The notes: generated by a model from the letters alone, not told the origin. A DNA stretch of 23,848 bases from Nitrospiraceae bacterium (GCA_014534095.1 JACVSD010000015.1:1-23848), one strand, 5' to 3'. Shown: positions 1-7,865, counted from the stretch's first letter. Numbers and translations are program-made.

Positions 1-70
1 ATGTATTGTCGGGGGCAGCTCGTTGAAGGAACTAAAGGTCCCTAATTGGCGGTAGCATGAGGAGACACTG

Positions 71-148
71 TGGTGGTCCCAACGGGATTCGAACCCGTGT
101 TTAAGCCTTGAGAGGGCTCCGTCCTAGGCCAGGCTAGACGATGGGACC
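71..148 (-). tRNA. tRNA-Glu (anticodon CUC)
   Basis: Read on the minus strand this folds as a full cloverleaf. The acceptor stem GGTCCCA pairs with TGGGACC, the discriminator base is A, and CCA is encoded (71-73). The T arm is ACGGG-TTCGAAT-CCCGT. The anticodon stem GAGCC/GGCTT closes the loop CTCTCAA, which gives anticodon CTC and reads GAG codons. It stands alone, with no other tRNA next to it, and I could not assign a convincing promoter to it. Confidence 0.97.
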
Positions 149-300
149 ATCCGTCTCCGACCGTCCGACCGTAGCATACTGCGTTTTTAGTTTGCAATGA
201 CGTCACGGTGCGAAGCTCTCGCCTTGCTTCCCTTGGCCCGTCGGTTTATAAGCAGCGGATGCGACGACAGGACGACACACACCTGTGTCACCCGCAGGCC

Positions 301-690
301 ATGCGGACGGTGTTCATCATGGGTCTGTGTATCGTCGTCGGCCTTGCAACCGGTGGTTGCGCACCGCGATCTCGCTCGACAACGACCCTTCAGCGATGCC
401 CTGACACGGTTCAGGCCACCCTCACCCACGACAAGCCGACCGTCACAGTGCTTTACAATGAACCGACGCATGATCAGGCCGGACACCCTATGACTGCACT
501 CAGCAAAACGACCATCTATTATGATGTCGGCAATGGTCGGATACGCGCGAAAGAAATTCCGTCCACGGGACCGTCAGGAGGAGGACAAATTTCAGAAACG
601 ATTACTATCCCCATACCCCAGGACCGGCAGGCGGTGCGGGCTAATATTTGCGTCACGGCAACTGACCGGCATGGTCACGAAAGTCAATGA
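301..690 (+). CDS. Small putative lipoprotein with a fibronectin-III-like domain
   Basis: A 129-aa protein of unknown function. Residues 1-19 form a hydrophobic export signal that ends in a Cys at position 20 (context LATGGC), a plausible but imperfect lipobox, so it is probably a membrane-anchored lipoprotein. After a Ser/Thr-rich linker, the region from about residue 45 has alternating beta-type segments (VTVLYNEP, TTIYYDVG, ISETITIPIP, VRANICVTATD). These resemble an Fn3-like fold, and the family is small and hypothetical. The frame stays open upstream to 208 (GTG) with another ATG at 259. I chose 301 because it puts the signal peptide at the N terminus. None of the starts has a strong ribosome binding site. 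It stands alone between tRNA-Glu and the next gene. Confidence 0.7.
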   Translation: MRTVFIMGLCIVVGLATGGCAPRSRSTTTLQRCPDTVQATLTHDKPTVTVLYNEPTHDQAGHPMTALSKTTIYYDVGNGRIRAKEIPSTGPSGGGQISETITIPIPQDRQAVRANICVTATDRHGHESQ

Positions 691-743
691 ACTGGTGAGT
701 CGATCATACCGCCGGCGCCGACTCCGCCTTGACAGGCAAAGGC

Positions 744-770
744 CACAGGCCTAGCCTGTGCATTAATTGA
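744..770 (+). terminator. Possible hairpin terminator after the lipoprotein gene
   Basis: A perfect 7-bp inverted repeat (CACAGGC, 744-750, and GCCTGTG, 754-760) with a 3-base loop lies 54 bases after the lipoprotein stop. It is followed by the AT-rich stretch CATTAATTG rather than a clean U tract, so termination is uncertain. A consensus -35 hexamer TTGACA lies at 729-734, but the best -10 at normal spacing (TAGCCT, 752-757) is poor and sits inside the hairpin. Confidence 0.35.
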
Positions 771-788
771 CCCCGGATCAATAGAAGT

Positions 789-1340
789 GTGGAACGACTG
801 GGCCCAATGATGGACGAAACGGTTGCAAGACGAAAATCAGAGCCGGCTCCCGGCCCTGATGGTCCGCTTGCCGGGAAACACAAACCTGGAATAGAACTCT
901 TGATCGGCTCCAACAGATTTCGCAATACCAATGGGGTGGTCAAGATCCATGGAAAGGAGCAACTCGTCCTCGAAGCCAAAGACGGGGTGCTCTACGCGAC
1001 CATCGATCTCTACAATGAAGCCGGTGCACATGTCGCCCATATTCGCCGGAATGTGATGGTGTTGAACCAGACAGGTCAGTTTGCCATTGATCTGCAGGGG
1101 ATCGGAATCGATGCGCCAGATCAGGCGCCGGCTGTCCGCATCCATGACCAGCGAACGGACACCGTCGTCTTTGAAGCAACCGTGACAGCCGAGAACAGAA
1201 TTGCTATTACGGCCGGACGCTTCTGCTCGCATAAAGGCACGGCGGTCGAAATTACGCCTCATTACTGCAGGATCGGCTGCGGGACGACGCGGTTCGGCGA
1301 TATTGTCGAGAATCGTGGAGGCACCGTAGTTCTCGGATGA
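789..1340 (+). CDS. Hypothetical protein, beta-rich with a Cys-containing C terminus
   Basis: A 183-aa protein that I do not recognise. The first 30 residues are charged and Pro-rich, with no signal peptide or membrane segment. Residues 34-145 alternate short hydrophobic and polar stretches with Asn/Gly turns (for example NTNGVVKIHGKEQL and DGVLYATIDLYNEAG), which suggests a beta-sheet or beta-helix domain of the kind seen in right-handed parallel-beta or prophage-like surface proteins. Three cysteines cluster near the end (C146, C160, C164). The GTG at 789 is the longest start, while ATG at 807 or 810 is equally plausible, because no start has a clear ribosome binding site. It lies alone between the lipoprotein gene and the DUF6941-like gene, and its function is unknown. 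Confidence 0.6.
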   Translation: MERLGPMMDETVARRKSEPAPGPDGPLAGKHKPGIELLIGSNRFRNTNGVVKIHGKEQLVLEAKDGVLYATIDLYNEAGAHVAHIRRNVMVLNQTGQFAIDLQGIGIDAPDQAPAVRIHDQRTDTVVFEATVTAENRIAITAGRFCSHKGTAVEITPHYCRIGCGTTRFGDIVENRGGTVVLG

Positions 1341-1468
1341 CGTGCCTGTCTGGCCACAGGACTTGACCGCACCTGCTTAATCCCGTCCTCGCGTTCACTC
1401 GAACGGCTCATCGTTGCGGAAACAGAAGAACCTTTTGCCATCGGCAGGGGTTTCAATAGAATGCTCGT

Positions 1469-1891
1469 ATGGCAGACATCATTAGACCCAGCATACAGGC
1501 CTTCCTTGTTTGTGACCAGGTCATCGAAGACAGCCTGACCAAAAAAAAGAGCCTCATCGGTATCTTTACCCATCTTCAAGCGGTGGCCTTCCCGTTCCAA
1601 CACCAACAGATGGGATTATATTTCTGCTTGACCGATGCGGAAGGCACCTATCATTTCGACATCGATCTCGTCTACCTCAATAACGAACAACTGGTCTGCC
1701 GAGCAACCCTGCCGAACATTACCATTGCGGATCGTCTCCAGATTTCAGACTTCGGCATCAATATTCCATCATTGATTTTCCCCGCCCCTGGGCGTTACGA
1801 GTTCCGGCTCCGGATGGAAGGCCACCTCATCGCGCAGAAGGACTTTAATGTAATTCAGATGCCCACCCATCAAACCGAATCTGCACCCTAG
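1469..1891 (+). CDS. DUF6941-like protein
   Basis: A 140-aa soluble protein without a signal peptide. Its layout matches, from memory, the small family now called DUF6941. It has an N-terminal segment AFLVCDQVIED, then a KKSLIGIF stretch, a central beta region YFCLTDAEGTYHFDIDLVYL, a segment DRLQISDFGINIPSLIFP, and a closing PGRYEFRLRMEGHLIAQKDF strand. Members are beta-sandwich-like and have no known biochemical role. The ATG at 1469 is the only reasonable start and gives the usual family length. The gene is on the same strand as glnS, 87 bases downstream, but I see nothing that ties the two functionally. The family assignment is by recognition only. Confidence 0.75.
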   Translation: MADIIRPSIQAFLVCDQVIEDSLTKKKSLIGIFTHLQAVAFPFQHQQMGLYFCLTDAEGTYHFDIDLVYLNNEQLVCRATLPNITIADRLQISDFGINIPSLIFPAPGRYEFRLRMEGHLIAQKDFNVIQMPTHQTESAP

Positions 1892-1978
1892 GCCCACTGG
1901 CTCGGCACCACTTCTCCGCTGCACCGGTCTGTGGTAGAACAATTCGCACAACATTGAGTCATCACGTGTGGCCCTTCT

Positions 1979-3679
1979 ATGTCGAGCCCAACGACTATGG
2001 ATCCATCCGACTTTATCCGCGACATCGTGGCGGCCGACCGGGCCGCCGGCAAACACCAGGGCCGTGTCGTCACCCGGTTCCCTCCGGAACCAAACGGGTA
2101 TCTCCATATCGGTCATGCCAAATCAATCTGTCTGAATTTCGGTATCGCGGCTGAAAACCCGAGTGGGGCCTGTCATTTGCGTTTCGATGACACCAATCCT
2201 ACAACCGAAGAGCCCGAGTATGTCGAGGCCATTCAGGAAGACGTCCGCTGGCTCGGCTTCGATTGGTATGGAAAGATGTTTTTCGCCTCGGATTACTTTG
2301 AGCAGCTGTACGCCTTTGCCGAAACCCTGATTCGAAAAGAGAAGGCCTACGTCGACAGTCTCACCGCCGAGGAGATGCGCCAGCATCGCGGCACGCTCAC
2401 AGAGCCGGGGCGCGACAGCCCGTACCGAACCCGGTCCGTCGCCGAGAACCTCGATCTTTTTCAAGGCATGCGAGCGGGCAAGTTTGCTGACGGGACGCAC
2501 GTCCTGCGCGCGAGGATCGACATGGCCTCTCCTAACATGAACCTCCGGGATCCGGTTCTGTACCGCATCCGCCATGCCGCCCATTACCGGACCGGCACGG
2601 CCTGGTGCATCTATCCCGCCTACGATTTTGCGCATCCGCTGTCAGACGCCATAGAGGGCATCACGCATTCGCTCTGCACCCTGGAATTTGAAGACCACCG
2701 ACCGCTGTATGACTGGGTCGTCGCCGAGAGCGAAGCCCTTCATCGCCCGCAGCAGATCGAGTTTGCCCGACTGAATGTGTCCTTCACCGTCATGAGCAAG
2801 CGCAAGCTTCTGGAACTGGTCTCCAAGAAGCTCGTGACGGGCTGGGACGACCCCCGCCTGCCTACCATCAAAGGTCTCCGGCGGCGCGGCTATACTCCCG
2901 AGGCCATCCGTGCGTTCTGCGACCATATCGGAGTCGGCAAGCGGGACGCCGTCGTAGAATTGCAGCTACTGGAACATTTCATTCGGGAAGATTTGAATCG
3001 GCATTCGCCTCGCGTCATGGCGGTCTTACGGCCACTAAAGGTCATCATCGACAACTATCCTGAAGGCACAGTCGAAGAGCTCGAGGCCATCAACAATCCT
3101 GAAGATCCATCCGCCGGAACGAGGCGGGTGCCGTTCTCCCGCGTCTTGTACATTGAGCAAGACGACTTCAGGGAGGATCCGCCCAAACAATTTTTCCGTC
3201 TGTCTCCGGGCCGTGAAGTGCGCCTGCGGTATGCCTACATCATCAAATGCGTCGGAGTCTCTCAGGATCCACAGACCGGCGCCGTGACGGAACTCCATTG
3301 CACCTATGATCCGGAGACCAAGAGCGGATCGTCACAGGAACAACGCAAAGTGAAAGCCACGATTCATTGGGTATCCGCCGGCCACGCCCTCGAAGCCGAG
3401 GTCCGTCTATACAGCTCGCTACTTGCGGCGGATCTTGCCAAAATACCGCCGACCGGGGATTGGACGCAGTATCTGAATCCGCATTCGCTCGAGCGCCTTC
3501 ACGGCTGTCTGGTTGAGCCAAGCCTCACAAAATCTCAAGCGGGCGCACGGTTCCAATTCGAGCGTCAAGGATACTTCTGCGTCGACCAGGATTCTTCCGC
3601 AGAGGCGCTGGTCTTTAACCGGACGGTATCGCTCAAAGACGCCTGGGCGAAGATCGAAAAGGCTCAGCAGAGTCGGTAG
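1979..3679 (+). CDS. glnS: Glutaminyl-tRNA synthetase
   Basis: A class I synthetase that charges tRNA-Gln with glutamine in the cytoplasm, ATP-dependent. At 566 aa it is close to the E. coli enzyme (about 554). The HIGH signature is HIGH at residues 43-46 within [14 protein letters not shown], and the KMSKS-type loop is VMSKRKL at 271-277. The [20 protein letters not shown] stretch is typical of GlnRS and separates it from GluRS. The C-terminal half (from about 345) is the two-barrel anticodon-binding region. Both tRNA-Gln genes here have U1-A72 and G73, the identity elements known for GlnRS in E. coli, so direct charging fits. The start at 1979 gives a normal N terminus, and a second ATG lies at 1997. 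Neither has a good ribosome binding site. Confidence 0.97.
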   Translation: MSSPTTMDPSDFIRDIVAADRAAGKHQGRVVTRFPPEPNGYLHIGHAKSICLNFGIAAENPSGACHLRFDDTNPTTEEPEYVEAIQEDVRWLGFDWYGKMFFASDYFEQLYAFAETLIRKEKAYVDSLTAEEMRQHRGTLTEPGRDSPYRTRSVAENLDLFQGMRAGKFADGTHVLRARIDMASPNMNLRDPVLYRIRHAAHYRTGTAWCIYPAYDFAHPLSDAIEGITHSLCTLEFEDHRPLYDWVVAESEALHRPQQIEFARLNVSFTVMSKRKLLELVSKKLVTGWDDPRLPTIKGLRRRGYTPEAIRAFCDHIGVGKRDAVVELQLLEHFIREDLNRHSPRVMAVLRPLKVIIDNYPEGTVEELEAINNPEDPSAGTRRVPFSRVLYIEQDDFREDPPKQFFRLSPGREVRLRYAYIIKCVGVSQDPQTGAVTELHCTYDPETKSGSSQEQRKVKATIHWVSAGHALEAEVRLYSSLLAADLAKIPPTGDWTQYLNPHSLERLHGCLVEPSLTKSQAGARFQFERQGYFCVDQDSSAEALVFNRTVSLKDAWAKIEKAQQSR

Positions 3680-3688
3680 CACGTTCAT

Positions 3689-3702
3689 CCGCCGGCCGGC
3701 GG
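3689..3702. repeat. 14-bp GC palindrome after glnS
   Basis: CCGCCGGCCGGCGG is a perfect palindrome 9 bases past the glnS stop codon. It can form a 5-bp stem with a GGCC loop. No U tract follows, so it may only be a transcript-end stabiliser or may mean nothing in GC-rich DNA. Confidence 0.35.
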
Positions 3703-3879
3703 CACATGGCTGAGCTACGCCCGCGCCTCCCTTTTCCATTCATCCACAGGCGCTCATTTGCACTTAATGCACGCGGGCCTCCGTCGGCTCGAGTATACTG
3801 TGGCGATTGCGCTCATGTACCCGGATTGGAGCGCGGATTGGAGTGTAGAGGCGCCAGCAGCCATCCTACGGAGGTCGCT

Positions 3880-4215
3880 ATGATTGAATGTCGTGAACAC
3901 CCTAGAATCGCCATCGATCTTCCGGTATTTTTCTCTACCAACCACAATACCGACATCCGGCAAGGCACGGTTTTCGACGTCTCGGCTGGCGGCTGTGCCG
4001 TGACCAGCTCGGTCTCAGTCGCTCCAGGGACCGGAGTGAGACTGCTCATACGGGCCGTGGAATTAGGATCGCCGATCACCGTGCAGTCGGCTGCGGTCCG
4101 GTGGGCGCGTCATGGGGAGTTCGGTGTGGAATTTCTCGACCTCGCCGAATTGGATCGAAATCGACTCCAGCGATTGTTGAATGCCGCCTCGTCTATTTCC
4201 ATCCGACAGAATTAA
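3880..4215 (+). CDS. PilZ-domain protein, putative c-di-GMP receptor
   Basis: A single-domain PilZ protein of 111 aa, expected to bind cyclic di-GMP and pass the signal on by protein contact. Both c-di-GMP motifs are intact: RxxxR as R5-E-H-P-R9, and DxSxxG as D33-V-S-A-G-G38. The rest (VRLLIRAVEL, AAVRWARHGEFGVEFLDL) is the usual PilZ beta barrel with a short C-terminal helix. The frame is open back to 3706, but ATG 3880 has an upstream CGGAGG ribosome binding site and places the RxxxR motif at the N terminus as expected, so I take it as the start. A TATACT box lies at 3794-3799 without a recognisable -35. No diguanylate cyclase or phosphodiesterase gene lies in this window. Confidence 0.9.
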   Translation: MIECREHPRIAIDLPVFFSTNHNTDIRQGTVFDVSAGGCAVTSSVSVAPGTGVRLLIRAVELGSPITVQSAAVRWARHGEFGVEFLDLAELDRNRLQRLLNAASSISIRQN

Positions 4216-4281
4216 AGCGATTCAGCACGTGGTCATCTATAGATCTTTTTCCGTTCCGCCCCATGATGGTAGACTTGCCCC

Positions 4282-4491
4282 ATGAAGTGTCCGCTTTGTA
4301 GGCAACAGACGGCCTGGGCCGCAAACCCTTGGCGGCCATTCTGTTCCGAACGCTGCCAACTCACGGATTTGGGGACGTGGGCCGCCGAGCAATATCGAAT
4401 CGCTGGTCCGTCCTTAACGCTGGACTCCTCCGAGGATACCTCCTCAAGCGCCCAGAACGAACAGTCAGACCGAGCCGGTCAGGACGACTAA
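4282..4491 (+). CDS. yacG: DNA gyrase inhibitor / zinc-binding protein YacG
   Basis: A small zinc-ribbon protein of 69 aa. In E. coli YacG binds GyrB and blocks DNA gyrase binding to DNA. The four zinc ligands are C3 and C6 (CPLC) and C21 and C25 (CSERC). They are followed by the family signature DLGTWAAEQYRI. The acidic, Ser-rich tail after residue 44 is variable, as in other members. The CxxC-x14-CxxxC spacing and total length match the family. The upstream gap (4216-4281) has no clear ribosome binding site, but ATG 4282 is the only start that keeps both N-terminal cysteines. Confidence 0.93.
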   Translation: MKCPLCRQQTAWAANPWRPFCSERCQLTDLGTWAAEQYRIAGPSLTLDSSEDTSSSAQNEQSDRAGQDD

Positions 4492-4621
4492 CTGCCAGCG
4501 CAAGTCGTATGTCTTGAGCCCGGTACTCTTGGCCTAAGTCCTGCACAGTCCTAAATCGTTAGAGGCACAGAGCCTTCTTCTGATCCTGTACGCGACCTTT
4601 ACTGTCACCAAAGAGGACAAC

Positions 4622-5470
4622 ATGTCTCGGACCGAGGCAAATGGCGCACCACGTCCCGGTATCTCCATGGCAACGAAAAAAACTAGAGTGAGGGCGACGC
4701 GGTCGACCAATGCCCATCACCCCCATGAACAGCCGACCAGAACATTAGTGGTCGATGTCGGAGCCACCGGCATCAAAGCAACTTTGGTCAACGATCTTGG
4801 GATGCCAGTCGGGCAACGCGTGCGCCGAGAAACCCCGCCTTCCGGGAGCCCAGGAGAGATCATCGACGTCGTGGTCGCCCATTCAAAACAATTCGAATCT
4901 TTTGATCGAGTGGCGGTCGGTTTTCCCGGCGTCATAATCAACGGAATTGTGACGCAAGCGCCAAACTTGGCACCCGAATGGCAGGACTTTCATATCGCGG
5001 AGGTGCTGCAGGCCAGATTGCAAAAGCCGGTTCGAGTCGCCAATGATGCCGATGTACAGGGCTTCGGCGCGATCTCGGGAACGGGAGTCGAACTCGTCCT
5101 GACGCTGGGGACGGGTGTAGGGACTTCCTTGTTCGTGGATGGACGGCTCGTACCGAATCTGGAGATCGGAAAAGATAACCTTCGGAATAAGGCCTTACAG
5201 AAGGTCGGGAAAAAAAAGTGGAACAGGCGCTTGTCCCGGTACGTGAAAAAACTCGAAAGTATCTTTCACTTCACCCGTCTTCATATCGGTGGCGGAAACT
5301 CGCAAAAGGCAGACCTGGGCCTGCTTCCGCCCAATGTGACAATCGTGTCGAATATGAATGGCTTAATCGGCGGGATCGCGCTATGGCGTTACGGCTCGGA
5401 GAAGCCGGTCGAGCCGCCCAGCGAAGTGCGGAAGGAGCATCCCACTTCCGCTCAAGCATGTGTGACGTAG
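4622..5470 (+). CDS. ppgK: ROK-family, polyphosphate-glucokinase-like protein with altered sugar site
   Basis: A 282-aa ASKHA-fold sugar kinase of the PpgK/ROK group, which phosphorylates glucose using polyphosphate or ATP. Seen in order: phosphate-1 motif VVDVGATGIKATLV (about 43-56), the segment VGFPGVI, the Asn-Asp pair ANDADVQGFG, phosphate-2 LTLGTGVGTSLFVDG, GKKKWNRRLSRYVKKLE, and the adenosine-type motif HIGGGNSQ. After LVPNLEIG I would expect about a dozen more residues with a His-containing glucose-binding motif (ExGH or ELAHH type). Here the Glu is present, but the next residues are KDNLRNKAL, so that loop is short and the His is missing. The CxCGxxGC zinc motif of other ROK proteins is absent, as usual for PpgK. 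ATG 4622 has AGAGGA upstream. Activity is therefore doubtful although the fold is clear. Confidence 0.85.
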   Translation: MSRTEANGAPRPGISMATKKTRVRATRSTNAHHPHEQPTRTLVVDVGATGIKATLVNDLGMPVGQRVRRETPPSGSPGEIIDVVVAHSKQFESFDRVAVGFPGVIINGIVTQAPNLAPEWQDFHIAEVLQARLQKPVRVANDADVQGFGAISGTGVELVLTLGTGVGTSLFVDGRLVPNLEIGKDNLRNKALQKVGKKKWNRRLSRYVKKLESIFHFTRLHIGGGNSQKADLGLLPPNVTIVSNMNGLIGGIALWRYGSEKPVEPPSEVRKEHPTSAQACVT

Positions 5471-5485
5471 GGACCTGGGGCCATA

Positions 5486-5559
5486 TGGCTGGGGGACTAG
5501 GAATCGAACCTAGGTAGCCGGCTCCAAAGGCCGGCGTCCTACCGCTAGACGATCCCCCA
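5486..5559 (-). tRNA. tRNA-Gln (anticodon UUG)
   Basis: Minus-strand cloverleaf of 74 nt with encoded CCA. The acceptor TGGGGGA pairs with TCCCCCA, followed by G73 and CCA. The D arm region is TCGTCTAGCGGTAGGAC, the anticodon stem is CCGGC/GCCGG with loop CTTTGGA (anticodon TTG), and the T arm is CTAGG-TTCGATT-CCTAG. U1-A72 and G73 are GlnRS identity elements. Outside the anticodon arm it is identical to the second tRNA-Gln 48 bases away. Confidence 0.97.
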
Positions 5560-5607
5560 GCGCGGTACGGAGCAGCTCATCTGGATGATCAGCGTGGAAT
5601 GGGTTAT

Positions 5608-5681
5608 TGGCTGGGGGACTAGGAATCGAACCTAGGTAGTCAGATCCAGAGACTGACGTCCTACCGCTAGACGATCCCCCA
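5608..5681 (-). tRNA. tRNA-Gln (anticodon CUG)
   Basis: Minus-strand cloverleaf of 74 nt with encoded CCA. It has the same acceptor, D and T arms as the neighbouring tRNA-Gln. The anticodon stem is TCAGT/TCTGA, with a U-U pair next to the loop CTCTGGA (anticodon CTG), and it reads CAG. It begins 55 bases after the gltX stop on the same strand, so it may share the gltX transcript or use the weak promoter at 5697-5721. Confidence 0.97.
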
Positions 5682-5696
5682 ACCAGCGCTCACACT

Positions 5697-5721
5697 AATA
5701 TAACGATCTCCACCTCGTCAA
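5697..5721 (-). promoter_or_regulatory. Possible promoter for the tRNA-Gln pair
   Basis: On the minus strand a TTGACG box (5721-5716) and a TATATT box (5702-5697, 5 of 6 to consensus) lie directly before tRNA-Gln(CUG). The -10 box would start transcription about 10 bases before the tRNA, a typical leader. The 13-bp spacing is too short for an ordinary promoter, so only the -10 may be real. Confidence 0.3.
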
Positions 5722-5736
5722 GATCGGCCGTGTTCG

Positions 5737-7164
5737 CTAGGCGTTGGCCGGAGCGTGCGCCGCTCGAGCCACAGCTTGCCGCAAGCGGAACAACGTCCGT
5801 TCTCGACCTAAGACTTCCATGACTTCAAATAGACCCGGGCTGGCCGTACGCCCGGTTAAGGCGACGCGGACCGGTTGGGCGAGCTGCCCCATCTTGATGC
5901 CCTCTTCTTCGACCAGGGCCCTGAAAGCTTGTTCCCACTCCTGTCTGGAAAAAGCGGGAAAGGCCTCGAAGCGAGAGACCAGCTTTCTCAAGAGCGGGAC
6001 GACGCCCGGGGTGAGATACTTGCTTGCGGCCGCTTCCTCAAAAGCCGTCGCTTGTCCAAAATACGGTCTCACCCACTCCACCATCTCTACGAGCGTCTTG
6101 GTTCGTTCCTTCACCAGCACCACGAGTTGAGCTAGCCAGGACCCAGAGACGGCCTTCAATTCCTCGCTAAAGCCGGCGGCTGCCAACAGGGGTACGAGTG
6201 CCTCAGCCACCTCGCTGGGCGCACTCGCCTTGATGTATTCCGCGTTGATCCAGAGGAGCTTATCGGGGTTGAACACTGCGGGTGAGGTCTGCACATTCTT
6301 CCAGGAAAACTTTTCAATCAATTCTTGACGGGTAAAGAGCTCCTGATCCCCATGCGACCACCCCAGGCGCACAAGATAATTCACCATCGCATCCGGCAAG
6401 TAACCCATATCCCGGTACGCCATGATAGAGGTGGCTCCATGTCTCTTCGAGAGTCGGGCCTTATCGGATCCAAGGATCATTGGCAGATGGCCGAAGCGGG
6501 GAACTGGAAAGCCCAGCGCTTCAAAGATGGGGATTTGGCGCGGCGTGTTGGTCAAATGATCATCGCCGCGGACCACATGTGTAATACCCATCAACGCATC
6601 GTCCACCACAACGGAAAAGTTATAAGTTGGATAGCCGTTGGACCGGAGGATGATCAGATCATCCAGCACCTGGTTGTCGAAGACAATGGTCCCTTTAATG
6701 AGATCCTCAACGACGGTCTGGCCTTCGTGCGGCGCTTTGAACCGCAAGGCGGCATCGTGGGGAGGATCCATGAGGCCTAAGTAACGGCAGCGGCCATCAT
6801 AGCGGGGGGAAGCTCCCTTGGTTTCTGCTTCCTTCCGCCGGGCCTCGAGCTCATCCGGCGTGCAGACGCACCAGTAGGCCTTTCCCGATTTCAACAATGC
6901 CATGGCATGGCTTCGATACACGTCCATTCGGTCGGTCTGCCGGAACGGACCCTCGTCCCACTGCAGGCCCATCCATGTCATGCCGTCAAGGATGGCTTGG
7001 ATGGATTCGTCGGTGGAACGACTTTGGTCAGTGTCTTCTATGCGGAGAACGAAGACTCCACCATGTTGGCGGGCAAACAACCAATTGAATAGAGCCGTAC
7101 GCACCCCACCAATGTGGAGAAAACCGGTGGGACTGGGAGCAAACCGTACGCGAACCTGCGTCAT
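5737..7164 (-). CDS. gltX: Glutamyl-tRNA synthetase
   Basis: Cytoplasmic class I synthetase that charges tRNA-Glu and supplies Glu-tRNA for protein and haem synthesis. At 475 aa it matches the bacterial family. The HIGH-type motif is HIGG at 17-20 in PSPTGFLHIGG, and the KMSKS loop is KARLSKR at 235-241. RIEDTDQSRS and the HVVRGDDHLTNTPRQ segment are typical of GluRS. A zinc-like set C99-x-C101-x24-C126-x-Y128 is present. E. coli GluRS has His at the last position, so Tyr here is a small departure. The C-terminal part (about 320-475) is the helical anticodon-binding cage. It lies 169 bp downstream of fdx on the same strand and is followed by two tRNA-Gln genes. ATG 7164 gives the correct N terminus. 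Confidence 0.97.
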   Translation of the reverse strand: MTQVRVRFAPSPTGFLHIGGVRTALFNWLFARQHGGVFVLRIEDTDQSRSTDESIQAILDGMTWMGLQWDEGPFRQTDRMDVYRSHAMALLKSGKAYWCVCTPDELEARRKEAETKGASPRYDGRCRYLGLMDPPHDAALRFKAPHEGQTVVEDLIKGTIVFDNQVLDDLIILRSNGYPTYNFSVVVDDALMGITHVVRGDDHLTNTPRQIPIFEALGFPVPRFGHLPMILGSDKARLSKRHGATSIMAYRDMGYLPDAMVNYLVRLGWSHGDQELFTRQELIEKFSWKNVQTSPAVFNPDKLLWINAEYIKASAPSEVAEALVPLLAAAGFSEELKAVSGSWLAQLVVLVKERTKTLVEMVEWVRPYFGQATAFEEAAASKYLTPGVVPLLRKLVSRFEAFPAFSRQEWEQAFRALVEEEGIKMGQLAQPVRVALTGRTASPGLFEVMEVLGRERTLFRLRQAVARAAHAPANA

Positions 7165-7333
7165 GCCACTCTCATCGATGACTCAATGGGGTATCTATAG
7201 CATGCAGCAAAAAGGCTTGTACACAAGGCGCGATCCAGCCGACATGCGCACAGGTAAAACTGCCGCCGGACTTGCAGCTCTACATGGATAGAGGTGTGAT
7301 GAGGAAAGAACGAACGTGCCTCTCGGCTATGGA

Positions 7334-7750
7334 TCAATGTCCTTCTTTCACTAGGTTCTTGTTGACGGCGGGGATTTCAACGACGATATCTTTTGTCCCA
7401 TTGGGGACACACTGGCAACCCAGTCGCGATTGGAGCGTGGTCATGGGGGCCTCCTCGAGTTGATCGAATTCATCGTCAGTGCCTTCATTGCAACTCTCGA
7501 GTCCCTGCTTCACGATCACATGGCAAGTGGAGCAGGCACACACGCCTCCGCACACGTGTTCTAATTCCACGCCATTGCCCATGGCGACGTCGAGGATGCT
7601 TCCTGGTAGGCCGGTGGGACCATATGGGATTCGGGATGGATCAACGGCCACTTTTGTTACGTCCCCGTCCGGGGCGATATAAGTGATCGTGTAGGCGGTT
7701 TTTGGAAGCTCGTAGTCGGTCTTTTCAATGTATGGATTAGTTCCACCCAT
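7334..7750 (-). CDS. fdx: [2Fe-2S] ferredoxin of the Isc system, adrenodoxin type
   Basis: A 138-aa electron carrier that supplies electrons to Fe-S cluster assembly on IscU. The first 20 residues are an extra N-terminal stretch relative to E. coli Fdx. The cluster ligands are C67-x5-C73-x2-C76-x35-C112, the same spacing as E. coli Fdx, within EHVCGGVCACSTCHV and SRLGCQ. The acidic segment EGTDDEFDQLEEAP (about 89-102) is the usual partner-docking helix. A ribosome binding site AAGGA lies about 10 bases before the ATG. The gene is divergent from iscR, not at the end of the isc operon as in E. coli, and probably uses the TATAAT promoter in the intergenic region, which is overlapped by the inverted repeat. 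Confidence 0.95.
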   Translation of the reverse strand: MGGTNPYIEKTDYELPKTAYTITYIAPDGDVTKVAVDPSRIPYGPTGLPGSILDVAMGNGVELEHVCGGVCACSTCHVIVKQGLESCNEGTDDEFDQLEEAPMTTLQSRLGCQCVPNGTKDIVVEIPAVNKNLVKEGH

Positions 7751-7792
7751 GTCGCCATCCTTTCAATGTCGCACTCCGACAGGATCGGTAAG

Positions 7793-7822
7793 TTGACAGC
7801 TTGAAAACCCACGTGTTATCTT
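7793..7822 (+). promoter_or_regulatory. Likely promoter of the isc operon
   Basis: A consensus -35 TTGACA (7793-7798) and a -10 TATCTT (7817-7822, 4 of 6) are separated by 18 bp. They would start transcription near 7829, about 55 bases before iscR. The perfect inverted repeat (7837-7865) lies just downstream, where a bound repressor could block the start. Confidence 0.55.
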
Positions 7823-7836
7823 AAGTCCGACCATCC

Positions 7837-7865
7837 AGATCGGAGATCATTATAGTCTCCGATCT
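7837..7865. promoter_or_regulatory. 10-bp inverted repeat, candidate IscR operator
   Basis: AGATCGGAGA (7837-7846) and TCTCCGATCT (7856-7865) are perfect reverse complements around a 9-base AT-rich centre. The half-site core CAGATCGG (7836-7843) recurs in direct orientation at 7868-7875. The repeat covers the TATAAT box of the divergent fdx promoter and lies just past the isc start. Rrf2-type regulators bind dyads of similar size, so IscR is the obvious candidate ligand. The sequence is not the E. coli IscR type 1 consensus. Confidence 0.6.

Noticed and set aside
151..210. TATGCT and TTGCAA boxes upstream of tRNA-Glu as a promoter
   Set aside because: The boxes are only 13 bp apart and no -35-like hexamer lies at normal spacing.
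3706..3879. Longer start for the PilZ protein
   Set aside because: The added 58 residues resemble no domain, and ATG 3880 has a good ribosome binding site with the RxxxR motif right after it.
5486..5681. Direct repeats of about 25-30 bases that could suggest a CRISPR-like or attachment-site structure
   Set aside because: They are the conserved arms of two tRNA-Gln genes.
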